A stretch of 64,000 nucleotides of DNA, taken from contig JAIOPH010000018.1 of NCBI GenBank assembly GCA_021414005.1, positions 1 through 64,000 on the forward strand, read 5' to 3'. The stretch comes from Chthoniobacter sp. (GTDB taxonomy: Bacteria; Verrucomicrobiota; Verrucomicrobiia; Chthoniobacterales; Chthoniobacteraceae). A program made the position numbers and the translations under genes. The notes under the pieces are model-generated. The model searched no databases and was not told the DNA's origin. It saw only the letters and a program-made list of their open reading frames with translations. Below, piece by piece: positions 48,209 to 55,760 of this stretch. Every line of letters starts with the position of its first letter. Positions within the stretch are counted from its first letter, which is position 1.

Positions 48209-48296
48209 TTCTCGCGCTCCTGCCGGAGCGCAATCCGTTCCATTTGGCATTCCGGTGGTTCCGCTCGTTCCTCACTTCACCACCGGCTAATTTCTC
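48209..48296 (-). repeat. right 88-bp REP-doublet end of the RAYT element
   Basis: On the plus strand it begins TTCTCGCGCTCC. It holds hairpin GCGCTCC-TGCC-GGAGCGC (near 48213-48231) and then stem CCGGTGGT (48252-48259) with ACCACCGG (48279-48286), ending TAATTTCTC. It mirrors 47643-47730. The C-G pair in the left copy's inner stem is T-A here, a compensatory change that preserves pairing. Confidence 0.8.
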
Positions 48297-48451
48297 ACAA
48301 GCCTTCGGCTCGAAGATGCATTTCGGACACCCGCATCGAGCAAACGCACCGTTCGCGGAAGCGGGCCGAACATTGAAGCCATGAAGTCGGCCACACGCGG
48401 GGCAGTGAGGAACTGACCCAGTTCTTCACGTTGTTCGCGGGTTTTCTGCAT
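48297..48451 (-). pseudogene. N-terminal fragment of a BsuBI/PstI-type N6-adenine DNA methyltransferase
   Basis: From ATG 48451 the minus strand encodes MQKTREQREELGQFLTAPR and continues VADFMASMFGPLPRTVRLLDAG. This is the start of the Eco57I-like methylases that accompany BsuBI/PstI endonucleases, cut off inside SAM motif I (normally DAGAGxGSLT). After about 41 residues the frame enters unrelated sequence leading to the RAYT end. The rest of the methylase is gone from the window, while the cognate-type endonuclease survives in part at 46225-46869. Confidence 0.75.
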
Positions 48452-48465
48452 GGCGGCACTTTGCA

Positions 48466-49011
48466 TCAATTGCGGATGTCGCGCCAGCATTCCGCAAGGC
48501 AGTCGGCGGCTTCAAGGGTGACGGCGACGTGCTCGTTGTCGAAGACGGGCTTTGGCTGGCCGGGAAAAAGGAAGGCGAGCGGGCCGCAGTGCTCGGCGAG
48601 GGTGTCGAGCTTCGCGATGCCGACGGGCGAGTCCATCTGCGCGTCGAAGTCATAGACGTGGAATTCGTCGAAGTTGCAGAGGACGACGTAGCGCGGGCGG
48701 CCGGGGACGAGGCGCGTCCAGTAATCGAAGGCCTGGCGGTAGTGCCGCGAGAGCACTGCGCCGCGCTTTTTCATCTCGATGAGGACGACGGGCTTCCAGA
48801 CGTAGTCGGCGAAGCTGGTGCCGCCGCCGTCGTCGTTGGACTTGCGGATGCGGCACTCGGCCTCGCCGCCCACATCGAGCGATCCGGGGTGGCCGAAGGC
48901 CTGAAAAAGGCGGTCGAGGAAGATCTGTGCCTGGCCTTTCTCGTCGCCAGTGATGTGGGCCTGCGCCCAGGCGGTGAAGGCGGCGAGTTTTTCGGAGCGG
49001 GAATCGGCCAT
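48466..49011 (-). pseudogene. N-terminal (nuclease-domain) fragment of an MmeI/type IIG-like restriction-methylation protein
   Basis: A 181-residue frame: MADSRSEKLAAFTAWAQAH, then DYVWKPVVLIEMKKRG, which carries the D...ExK nuclease motif, and YRQAFDYWTRLVPGRPRYVVLCNFDEFHVYD, a block characteristic of MmeI-like proteins. Intact homologues continue for about 700 more residues with methyltransferase and specificity domains. Here a stop follows DIRN at 48466, directly where the BsuBI/PstI-type methylase remnant starts. Its missing C-terminus is at 45902-46228. The nuclease motif survives without its methylase. Confidence 0.75.
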
Positions 49012-49152
49012 GACGCGTGGGAGACTGGCCGGAGCCGACGGGCGCGGCAAGGCTTCCTGCGTCGCTCAGTGTGGCAACACCGTGGCGGAGGGCAACCGTG
49101 CAACTCGGAGCGGAGCCCGCGGGCAACTGGTCGGTGAGCAGCGGGGTGTTGG

Positions 49153-50502
49153 TTACGCTGATTCTGCCGGACGCACCGCGCGCCAACCCCACCACAGTGC
49201 GAAGAGCGCGGCGCTCCACGTGACGATGGCGATGCCCCACCACACACCCCAGAGGCCGAAGCCGAGCGTGAAAGCGAGGGTGTGGAAAACGAGGAGCGGC
49301 GCGGCGATTTGGCGGTAGAGGCCCATCCAGAGGCCATAGGTGGGGCGTTTCAAACCCTGCATGGTAAAGACGGTGACGAAGAGGATGGGATAGGCCGCGA
49401 GCGTGAAGGCGGCGATCGAGAGGTAGTTCGCGCCGTGGTGGATGACGGTGTCGTCTTTCGTAAACAGCCGCATCGCCGGCTCGCGCAGTGTCCAGAGCAG
49501 CGCACCGCCGGCGAACATCAGACCCGCGCCGTATTTCACGTTCGTGGTCCACGCGGCGCGCACGCGGTGCGCGAGGCCGGCACCGTGATTTTGCCCGACG
49601 AGGCTGAGGACGGCGGTGTTCAGGCCGATGGCGGGCATGAGCACGACCTGCTCGATGCGCGTGGCGATGCCGGACGCGGCGACGGCCTGTTTGCCGAAGT
49701 GTTTCACGAACCAAGTGATGACGAAAATGCCGAGCGCGACGGTGAGCATGTTGAGCATCGCGGGCACGGATTGCGCGAGGATGCGGCGCAGCGCGGTGGT
49801 GTCGGGGCGGAAGTAACTCGGCGGCAGTGCGCGGCAGAGTTCCGTGGAAACGACGTGCCGCGCGAGCCACGCGCCGCCGACCATCTGGATGACGACGGTG
49901 GCGAGCGCGATGCCCGCCACACCCATCGCCGGCAGACCGAACCAGCCCCACATGAGCACGGGATTGAGCAGGCAATTGGCGAGGAAGCCTGCGATGAGAA
50001 AATTGCGATACACCCGGGTGTCGCCCTGCGCGCTGAGCACGGTGTTGAGGGTCATGGGGAGGAGAAAGAACACGCCGCCCGCGAGGATCACATTCATGTA
50101 GGCGAGCACCGTGCGGAGGTAGTCGCCCTCCGCTCCGAGCAGGCGAAACATCCACGGCGCAGCCAGCCAGCCCGCGACGGAAACGCCCGCGCCGACGAGG
50201 ACGGTGAGCACGAGCGATTGCGCGAAGATCCGTCGCGCATCCTCGCGCTGGCCCGCGCCGAGGGCGTTGGCGATCAGCGCTGTCGCGCCCTGGCTCAGCC
50301 CGCTGCCGGACGCGATGACGACGAAGAACACCGGAAACGAGAGCGACAGCGCGGCCAGCGCATCCGTGCTCAGCAGCCCCGCGCAGTAGGTGTCCACGAA
50401 GTTGTACATCGTGTTGAAAAACATCCCGACGCTCGCCGGGATGGCGATGCGCCAGGTGAGTTGCGGGATCGGATCGGTGGTGAGGGAAAGCGCGCGGCTC
50501 AC
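49153..50502 (-). CDS. MATE-family multidrug/Na+ efflux transporter
   Basis: About 449 residues with 12 hydrophobic segments in two pseudo-repeats. The N-terminal repeat includes PASVGMFFNTMYNFVDTYCAGLL and the second SVPAMLNMLTVALGIFVITW, with GLSQGATALIANALGAGQ and SLVGQNHGAG as the paired NorM/DinF-type loops. It probably exports cationic drugs or metabolites using an ion gradient. I place the start at GTG 50502, four bases after the stop of the DinB-like gene; the open frame extends further upstream through that gene. Confidence 0.88.
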   Translation of the reverse strand: MSRALSLTTDPIPQLTWRIAIPASVGMFFNTMYNFVDTYCAGLLSTDALAALSLSFPVFFVVIASGSGLSQGATALIANALGAGQREDARRIFAQSLVLTVLVGAGVSVAGWLAAPWMFRLLGAEGDYLRTVLAYMNVILAGGVFFLLPMTLNTVLSAQGDTRVYRNFLIAGFLANCLLNPVLMWGWFGLPAMGVAGIALATVVIQMVGGAWLARHVVSTELCRALPPSYFRPDTTALRRILAQSVPAMLNMLTVALGIFVITWFVKHFGKQAVAASGIATRIEQVVLMPAIGLNTAVLSLVGQNHGAGLAHRVRAAWTTNVKYGAGLMFAGGALLWTLREPAMRLFTKDDTVIHHGANYLSIAAFTLAAYPILFVTVFTMQGLKRPTYGLWMGLYRQIAAPLLVFHTLAFTLGFGLWGVWWGIAIVTWSAALFALWWGWRAVRPAESA

Positions 50503-50506
50503 GAGG

Positions 50507-51097
50507 TCAGCGACCTTCGGCGATTGCGCGGAGAATGCGAACGATCTGCTCGCGGTGGATGCCCATGTGTCCGGCCGCCAGCGCGTGCCAGCCGGCGGCA
50601 TCGAGCGGTCCGAACCATGGATGCGGGAAGCGGATGGAGGTTTTCAAGTCAGGGGCCGCGGCGGCTGCGGCGAGCAGGGCATCGCACGCCGCCTCGTATT
50701 CCCCAACCACTGCGGACGTAACGTCGGGGCTCGGCTTGACCGTGGCCGTGCTGGCTGCGCCTTCGGGCATCCCACCCTGCGTGAGATCTTGAATGATGCG
50801 GGCCATCTCGCGATTCACGATCCGCAGATGGTCGAGCGTCATCCACACCGACCAATTCCGGCTGCTGTCTTCCAGACCACGCGCGCGGGCGATGAGGACG
50901 CGGCGGGCGGCGGATTCCGCCTCGCAGCCGCTCACCAGCGCGCGGATCGCCGCGCGCTCCTTTTGAAAGTGGGCGTTCACGCTGTCGCGGGTCGCGGTCC
51001 AGCGACGCAGGCCGAAGAGGATGCGGCCGATGAAGAGTTCGATGGCCGGTAGCCCCGCGCCCGGCGGGGCGAGTTTTGGTTCAACGGTTGCAGTCAT
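50507..51097 (-). CDS. DinB-like/DUF1569-type four-helix protein
   Basis: A 196-residue helical protein. The first half has AHFQKERAAIRALVSGC and WSVWMTLDHLRIVNREMARII, and the C-terminus has PWFGPLDAAGWHALAAGHMGIHREQIVRIL. The His residues in DHL, GHM and IHRE positions fit the metal-binding triad of the DinB superfamily. Members include thiol-S-transferases and stress-induced proteins of unknown function. ATG 51097 is divergent from the hxlR-type gene across the palindromic operator array, so it and the MATE gene are probably regulated by that protein. Confidence 0.65.
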   Translation of the reverse strand: MTATVEPKLAPPGAGLPAIELFIGRILFGLRRWTATRDSVNAHFQKERAAIRALVSGCEAESAARRVLIARARGLEDSSRNWSVWMTLDHLRIVNREMARIIQDLTQGGMPEGAASTATVKPSPDVTSAVVGEYEAACDALLAAAAAAPDLKTSIRFPHPWFGPLDAAGWHALAAGHMGIHREQIVRILRAIAEGR

Positions 51098-51118
51098 GGG
51101 CTGGACGATGACCGATAC

Positions 51119-51158
51119 ACTTGCGCAATGCAAGTAATGTTACTTGTGGAACGCAAGT
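51119..51158. promoter_or_regulatory. overlapping palindromic operator array between dinB-like and hxlR-like genes
   Basis: Two 17-bp dyads, ACTTGCGCAATGCAAGT (51119-51135) and ACTTGTGGAACGCAAGT (51142-51158), share the pattern ACTTGYGSAAYGCAAGT. Between and overlapping them is CAAGTAATGTTACTTG (51131-51146), a 7-bp inverted repeat. The array lies 22 bp from the divergent dinB-like start and 23 bp from the hxlR-like start, so it is well placed for autoregulation and control of both. Confidence 0.75.
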
Positions 51159-51181
51159 AACATTCGTGACAGACTCGGACC

Positions 51182-51559
51182 GTGCCGAAAGCCAAGCCAT
51201 CCCGCACCCGCCCGTCTCCCGCTGCGCCGCCCCGCTCGCCCTGCCCGGTGTCCTGCACGTTGGACATCCTCGGCGACCGCTGGACCCTGCTCGTCGTCCG
51301 CGACCTCCTGCTCGGCCGCACCCGCTTCAAAGACTTCGCCGCGTCGCCGGAAGGCATACCCACGAACATTCTCAGCGACCGGCTCGCCCGCCTCCAACGC
51401 CACGGCATCGCGGAGCAAATCCCCGCTGCCGACGGCACCAAGCGCTTCGCCTACCAACTCACCGACAAAGGCAAGGCCCTCCGCCCCGCGCTGAAAGCAA
51501 TCCGCGACTGGGGCCTCCAGTGGGAAAAAGGCACGCAGGCGCGGATGGAGACTTGTTAA
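51182..51559 (+). CDS. HxlR-family winged-helix transcriptional regulator
   Basis: A 125-residue protein starting at GTG. After a basic, Pro-rich N-terminus comes the HxlR core: SCTLDILGDRWTLLVVRDLLLGRTRFKDF, IPTNILSDRLARLQRHGI, and YQLTDKGKALRPALKAI. The CP near the start (SPCPVSC) has the cysteine frequently seen in redox- or electrophile-sensing members. It probably binds as a dimer to the palindromes immediately upstream and controls the divergent dinB-like and MATE genes as well as itself. Confidence 0.9.
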   Translation: MPKAKPSRTRPSPAAPPRSPCPVSCTLDILGDRWTLLVVRDLLLGRTRFKDFAASPEGIPTNILSDRLARLQRHGIAEQIPAADGTKRFAYQLTDKGKALRPALKAIRDWGLQWEKGTQARMETC

Positions 51560-51586
51560 TGGCTCCGTCGCCGCACCCCGTCGCTA

Positions 51587-53167
51587 CTACTTCCTTTGCA
51601 ATCCCAGTGCCTTGATGCGCGAAGCGAGCGTCGTCGGCTTCATGCCGAGCAGCGCGGCGGCGCCGTCGGGGCCGAAGACCTTGCCTTTCGTTTGCGCAAG
51701 GGCTGCGGCGATGCTTTCGCGCTCGCGTAGTTTGAGGTCCGCACGGGTAAGGACGGGCGAGCCGTCGGGAATTTGCGGCGGCATGGAATTCGGGCGTGAT
51801 GACGGCGGCGGGTCGAATTGCAGCGGGCCGCCTTGGGCGAGGATGACGGCGCGTTCGACGGCGTTTTGCAGTTCGCGGACGTTGCCGGGCCAGTCGTGCG
51901 AGGTGAGTTGTCGGGCGGCGGCGTTGGTGAATTTCGGCGGGCGGCGATTCATCCGTTTGGAAGCGATGCGGATGAAATGTTCCGCGAGGCGCGGGATGTC
52001 TTCACGGCGATCGCGCAGCGGCGGGTTTTCGATGGGGAAGACGCTGAGCCGGTAGAAGAGGTCCTGGCGGAATCGTCCGGCTTCGACCGCGGCCTTCAGG
52101 TCGCGATTGGTCGCGGCGATGATGCGCACATTCACTTTGCGCGGACGCGTGTCGCCGACTCGCTCGACTTCCTGCTCCTGCAGCACGCGCAGCAGTTTGG
52201 CCTGCATCGGGAGCGGGACTTCACCGATTTCATCGAGGAAAAGCGTGCCGCCATCGGCGAGTTCGAAGCGCCCGGCTTTGTCGCGCAGCGCTCCGGTGAA
52301 TGCGCCCTTCACGTGACCAAAAAACTCGCTCTCAAAAAGTGGCTCGGGCACTGCGCCGCAATTCACGGCAATCATCGAAAGGCTCGCGCGCGGGCTGCGC
52401 GCATGGATGGCGCGGGCGACGAGTTCCTTGCCGGTGCCACTTTCGCCGGTCACGAGCACGGTGGCGTCGGTCGGCGCGACGAGTTCGATTTGCTGCTGCA
52501 CTTTGCGCAGCGCGGCGCTTTCGCCCACGAGGTCGCTGCTGCCGCGAACGGCGCTCACCTCTTCGCGCAGGTAGCTGTTTTCCTCTTCGAGCCGCTCTTT
52601 GAGAAAGGCGATTTCCTCGAACGCGTTTGCATTCGCAATGCTCACCGCGGCGTGGTCGGCGAAAATGCGCAGCCATTCGAAATCTGCGGCGTCGAGCAGC
52701 AGTCGGTCGAATATCGCGAGCACGCCGAGCACTTCACCGCGGAAGACGAGCGGCTGCCCGGCGAATGTCTGGATGCGCTCCCGCGCAAACCATTCGCGAT
52801 CGGCAATCCACGCCTCCGCGCCGTGGACGCCCGGGATGAGCAGCGGCTGGCCGCTCTGTGCGATGGCGCCGATTTTTCGCACGCCGACAGGGAAGCGACG
52901 GAATGCGCCATCGGTGCGGGTGAAATCCGCGGCGCTCTCGGTCGAGTTGCCCGCGCTCGCGACGAGATGCAGGCAGCGCGTCTGGTCAGGGCACTCCTCG
53001 CGAAAGCGGCAGGTCGCGCAAATATCGCCGCCATTCAGCAGCCAGATGCGAGCGAGCACGACGTGCTCACAGGCCGCGATTCCGCTGACGATGGAGCCCA
53101 GCACTTCGGGCAAAGTCCGGTTCTGGGCCATGGAGACCATGACTTTGGGGAAATCAGCGCATTTCAC
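51587..53167 (-). CDS. sigma-54-dependent transcriptional activator with GAF sensor
   Basis: A 526-residue enhancer-binding protein. The N-terminal GAF-type sensor (about 15-190) contains four cysteines at 50, 53, 59 and 65 (CATC...C...C), suggesting a metal or iron-sulfur site. A short coiled coil follows. The AAA+ domain has Walker A GESGTGKE (241-248) and the sigma-54 contact loop GAFTGA (288-293). The C-terminal Fis-type HTH ends [14 protein letters not shown]. Start is GTG at 53167. It is divergent from the operon at 53354, and its likely binding sites are in between. Confidence 0.93.
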   Translation of the reverse strand: MKCADFPKVMVSMAQNRTLPEVLGSIVSGIAACEHVVLARIWLLNGGDICATCRFREECPDQTRCLHLVASAGNSTESAADFTRTDGAFRRFPVGVRKIGAIAQSGQPLLIPGVHGAEAWIADREWFARERIQTFAGQPLVFRGEVLGVLAIFDRLLLDAADFEWLRIFADHAAVSIANANAFEEIAFLKERLEEENSYLREEVSAVRGSSDLVGESAALRKVQQQIELVAPTDATVLVTGESGTGKELVARAIHARSPRASLSMIAVNCGAVPEPLFESEFFGHVKGAFTGALRDKAGRFELADGGTLFLDEIGEVPLPMQAKLLRVLQEQEVERVGDTRPRKVNVRIIAATNRDLKAAVEAGRFRQDLFYRLSVFPIENPPLRDRREDIPRLAEHFIRIASKRMNRRPPKFTNAAARQLTSHDWPGNVRELQNAVERAVILAQGGPLQFDPPPSSRPNSMPPQIPDGSPVLTRADLKLRERESIAAALAQTKGKVFGPDGAAALLGMKPTTLASRIKALGLQRK

Positions 53168-53200
53168 GGGCTATATCTACGACAATTCATCTCATCTTGC

Positions 53201-53230
53201 AACGAGTATTCGTTTTAACGAGTTCTCGTT
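53201..53230. promoter_or_regulatory. paired 14-bp palindromes, probable upstream activator sites
   Basis: AACGAGTATTCGTT (53201-53214) and AACGAGTTCTCGTT (53217-53230) are two inverted-repeat copies spaced 16 bp centre to centre. They lie about 85-100 bp upstream of the -24/-12 candidate and 34 bp from the activator's own start. This is the expected geometry for enhancer sites of the divergent sigma-54 activator. Confidence 0.75.
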
Positions 53231-53301
53231 ACTCCTTACTCTTCCCTGAAAATACGCGATTTTACTCTGGAAACACTCCCCTTTTAACCCGTGCCAAGGC
53301 G

Positions 53302-53317
53302 TTGGCACGCATCATGT
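53302..53317 (+). promoter_or_regulatory. probable sigma-54 (-24/-12) promoter
   Basis: TTGGCACG (-24) is a perfect consensus half. Ten bases after its GG, the -12 half reads ATGT instead of TTGC, so the invariant G is kept and the C is changed. It overlaps a perfect dyad GTGCCAAGGCGTTGGCAC (53291-53308). The first gene starts 37 bp downstream. The neighbouring activator strongly supports the assignment despite the imperfect -12. Confidence 0.65.
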
Positions 53318-53353
53318 GTAAGGGGGATGTAACTTACGAAACCGACGAATCTC

Positions 53354-53581
53354 ATGAACATCGACGCCTCCGCCTTCATTCAGTTCACCTTCAGCCTGCT
53401 TTTCATCGCGACCCTCATTGCTGGCGTTTACCTGCTGCGCAATTCAGAGCGCCTTTTCGGAATCGACCCGAGCGCGCCGAGCGAGACCAGCAGCGGGCGC
53501 TCTTACGGCAAAATGCAGGCCTTCGTCGTCTGGGCGCATGCGGCGGCTCTCACCGGGGCGTTCGCTTTCCTCCTCCACTGA
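53354..53581 (+). CDS. small membrane protein, first gene of the sigma-54 operon
   Basis: A 75-residue protein with two hydrophobic segments (about 8-26 and 54-74) joined by a polar loop (NSERLFGIDPSAPSETSSGR). No family recognised. Codon use matches its neighbours and it lies directly after the regulated promoter, 61 bp before the AhpD-like gene, so it is probably real and co-expressed. Confidence 0.65.
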   Translation: MNIDASAFIQFTFSLLFIATLIAGVYLLRNSERLFGIDPSAPSETSSGRSYGKMQAFVVWAHAAALTGAFAFLLH

Positions 53582-53642
53582 GCGGTCCCTTCGCTGTCGC
53601 GTCCTTTTCGACCAGCAATCAAACGACCAACCAAAACTCCAA

Positions 53643-54236
53643 ATGAACCGCATCCATCAAACCGACCCCAACATCGCCTCCGGCAAAGCCAAACAACTCT
53701 TCGACGGCGTGCAAAAGGCGCTCGGCTTCGTGGCGAACCTCATGCGCGTCATCGGCAATTCGCCTGCCGCACTCGAAGGCTATCTCGGCCTCAATAGCGC
53801 GCTCTCGCACGGCATGCTCCCCGCACCGCTGCGCGAACAAATCGCCCTCACAGTCGGCGAGATCAATGGCTGCGGCTATTGCCTCAGCGCGCACACGCTG
53901 CTCGGCAGCAAGGCCGGCCTGAGCCAGGACGACATCCTCGCCGCCCGGCGCGCCACTGCCACGAACGACAAGTCCGACGCCGCGCTCAAGCTCGCCCGCT
54001 CCGTCACGCTCCAGCGTGGTCACATCGCCGACACCGACTTGCACGCGGCCCGCAGCGCCGGGCTGAACGACGCGGAAATCGTCGAGGTCGTGCAGCACGT
54101 CGCGCTGAATATTCTCACCAACTACACGAACAACGTCGCGCGCACCGTCATCGACTTCCCCGAGGTGAAGCCGGGTGAACTCGAACCCGTTGCCACCGAA
54201 ACCTGCGCCACCGCCGGCTGCGCCTGCGCCCACTAG
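53643..54236 (+). CDS. AhpD-like carboxymuconolactone decarboxylase-family peroxidase
   Basis: A 197-residue alkylhydroperoxidase-like protein. Redox motif EINGCGYCLSAHT has Cys77, Cys80 and His84. PLREQIALTVGEIN and NDAEIVEVVQHVALNILTNYTNN are standard CMD blocks. In this clade the Cys pair reduces peroxides with a thiol or lipoyl partner. The C-terminal tail adds three more cysteines (CATAGCAC), possibly metal or redox related. It is in the sigma-54-controlled operon and implies an oxidative or electrophile stress role. Confidence 0.88.
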   Translation: MNRIHQTDPNIASGKAKQLFDGVQKALGFVANLMRVIGNSPAALEGYLGLNSALSHGMLPAPLREQIALTVGEINGCGYCLSAHTLLGSKAGLSQDDILAARRATATNDKSDAALKLARSVTLQRGHIADTDLHAARSAGLNDAEIVEVVQHVALNILTNYTNNVARTVIDFPEVKPGELEPVATETCATAGCACAH

Positions 54237-54273
54237 TCCACCAACGCATTCATTCAAAAACCGAAACCACATC

Positions 54274-54717
54274 ATGAACTCACTCGACCTCAGTCAACGC
54301 CCGCCACGCAGCCCACGCGTCCGCCTCGGCGGATACGCGATGCTCCCGCGCGTCATCGACAAAGCCCGCGCCTCGCTCGTCGGCAAGGCTGGCGATTACA
54401 AATACGGCAACCCGATGGACCAGCACTTTTTCGCCTTCACCGGCATCGCGCAGGACGCATTGCTCGAGCAGGTGAAAACCGGCGCGGGCGACTGGGCGCT
54501 TCTGCTTTGGGTGAATGCGAACGCGTCGCCGAAACGCGCCCCGCACGAAATCCGCACGTGGTCTGAATGGCTCGAAACGATGCCTGTCGGCGAGGCCGAA
54601 GACCTCGAATGGTTCGCCGCGCAGGCGAAGCGGATCAACCCCGCGCGCGCCGACCTGCAGACCATCATGGATTACCTCGATGCCGACGACCACGTGAGCT
54701 TCGGAGGCGCGGCGTAA
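54274..54717 (+). CDS. DUF5069 family protein
   Basis: A 147-residue protein with the DUF5069 pattern: RSPRVRLGGYAMLPRVIDKARA near the start, GDYKYGNPMDQHFFAF, and the helical end NPARADLQTIMDYLDADD. The family is common in Verrucomicrobia and its function is unknown. It is the third gene of the sigma-54 operon, 37 bp after the AhpD-like gene. ATG 54274 removes a Pro-rich unlikely extension. Confidence 0.8.
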   Translation: MNSLDLSQRPPRSPRVRLGGYAMLPRVIDKARASLVGKAGDYKYGNPMDQHFFAFTGIAQDALLEQVKTGAGDWALLLWVNANASPKRAPHEIRTWSEWLETMPVGEAEDLEWFAAQAKRINPARADLQTIMDYLDADDHVSFGGAA

Positions 54718-54729
54718 ACTTTCACGACT

Positions 54730-55161
54730 ATGAGCACGCCACGCCCACCGCTCCCGCCTTTCACCGAGGAGACCGCGCGCCAAAAAGTGCAGCTCGCCGA
54801 GGACGCCTGGAATTCTCGCGACCCCGAGCGCGTCTCGCTCGCCTACACGCCCGACACCGAGTGGCGCAACCGCGCCGAATTCCTGCACGGCCGCGAGGAG
54901 GTCGTCGCCTTTCTCCGCCGCAAATGGGCGAAGGAGCACGACTATCGCCTGCGCAAAACGCTCTGGGCCTTCACCGGCAATCGCATCGCCGTGCGCTTCG
55001 AATACGAGTGGCACGACGACGCCGGCCAATGGTGGCGTGCCCACGGAAATGAGAACTGGGAGTTCGACGCCGACGGCTACATGGCGAAGCGCTACGCGAG
55101 TATCAACGACCAGCCCATCGCCGAGACGGAGCGCAAATTTCGGTGGGAACGCACGGCGTAA
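54730..55161 (+). CDS. DUF1348 (SnoaL/NTF2-like) protein
   Basis: A 143-residue protein of the DUF1348 family: [62 protein letters not shown] and [20 protein letters not shown]. The fold is the NTF2-like cone shared with SnoaL enzymes. The reaction is unknown. It lies 12 bp after DUF5069 and before the flavin-binding-like gene, in one operon. Confidence 0.88.
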   Translation: MSTPRPPLPPFTEETARQKVQLAEDAWNSRDPERVSLAYTPDTEWRNRAEFLHGREEVVAFLRRKWAKEHDYRLRKTLWAFTGNRIAVRFEYEWHDDAGQWWRAHGNENWEFDADGYMAKRYASINDQPIAETERKFRWERTA

Positions 55162-55175
55162 CTTTCACCCGCACC

Positions 55176-55760
55176 ATGGCCGCAAAATTTATGCAGCTCG
55201 TGCTCACGCCCGCCGTGCAGGCCGCGCAGGAGCGATACTTCGGCAGGCATCAGGCCGTCGCCGGCGCGCCCGAGCGCGACCCATTCACCGATGACGAAGC
55301 CGCCTTCATCGCGCGCCGCGACAGCTTCTACATGGCGACGATGAACAGCGACGGCTGGCCCTACATTCAGCACCGCGGCGGCCCCGCCGGTTTCCTGCGC
55401 GTGCTCGGCCCACACCAGCTCGGCTTCGCCGATTTCAAAGGCAACCGCCAGATGCTCACCACCGGCAACCTCGACGGCAACGATCGCGTGGCGCTCTTCC
55501 TCATGGACTACCCCAACCGCGAGCGCCTGAAAATTCTCGGCCACGCCCAAGTCCTCGACGCCCGCGAACACCCCGCCCTCGCCGACCAACTCACCCCAAC
55601 GCCCGAACTGCGCAGCAAAATCGAGCGCCTCTTTCTCATCGAAGTCATGAGCTTCGACTGGAACTGCCCGCAATACATCACCTCGCGCTACACCGCGGCG
55701 GAAGCGGCCGTGAAAGGATTTGCGGCTGGGGGAACGTCGGCTAGTTTCCCCGCCCCATGA
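55176..55760 (+). CDS. pyridoxamine 5'-phosphate oxidase-family (FMN-binding split-barrel) protein
   Basis: A 194-residue protein. ARRDSFYMATMNSDGWPYIQHRGGPAGF and LGFADFKGNRQMLTTGNL are the FMN-binding split-barrel blocks, and VALFLMDYPNRERLKILGHA follows. It belongs to the general stress/flavin-reductase branch rather than true PdxH, since the C-terminal PNPOx dimerisation region is absent. It could supply reducing flavin chemistry to the operon. It overlaps the next gene by ATGA. Confidence 0.85.
   Translation: MAAKFMQLVLTPAVQAAQERYFGRHQAVAGAPERDPFTDDEAAFIARRDSFYMATMNSDGWPYIQHRGGPAGFLRVLGPHQLGFADFKGNRQMLTTGNLDGNDRVALFLMDYPNRERLKILGHAQVLDAREHPALADQLTPTPELRSKIERLFLIEVMSFDWNCPQYITSRYTAAEAAVKGFAAGGTSASFPAP

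Larger units (their letters stand above)
47643..48296 (-). mobile_element. RAYT (REP-associated IS200-like) element with 88-bp inverted ends
   Basis: A 654-bp unit. A Y1-type HUH transposase gene lies between two 88-bp inverted sequences, each predicted to fold into two hairpins. The outer edges are identical (GAGAAATTAGCCGGTGGTG on the inward strand). It sits between the unknown nuclease-like gene and the truncated methylase N-terminus, whose similarity ends about 30 bp outside the right edge. This is the layout of a REP/RAYT unit rather than a classical IS with short inverted repeats. Confidence 0.8.
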
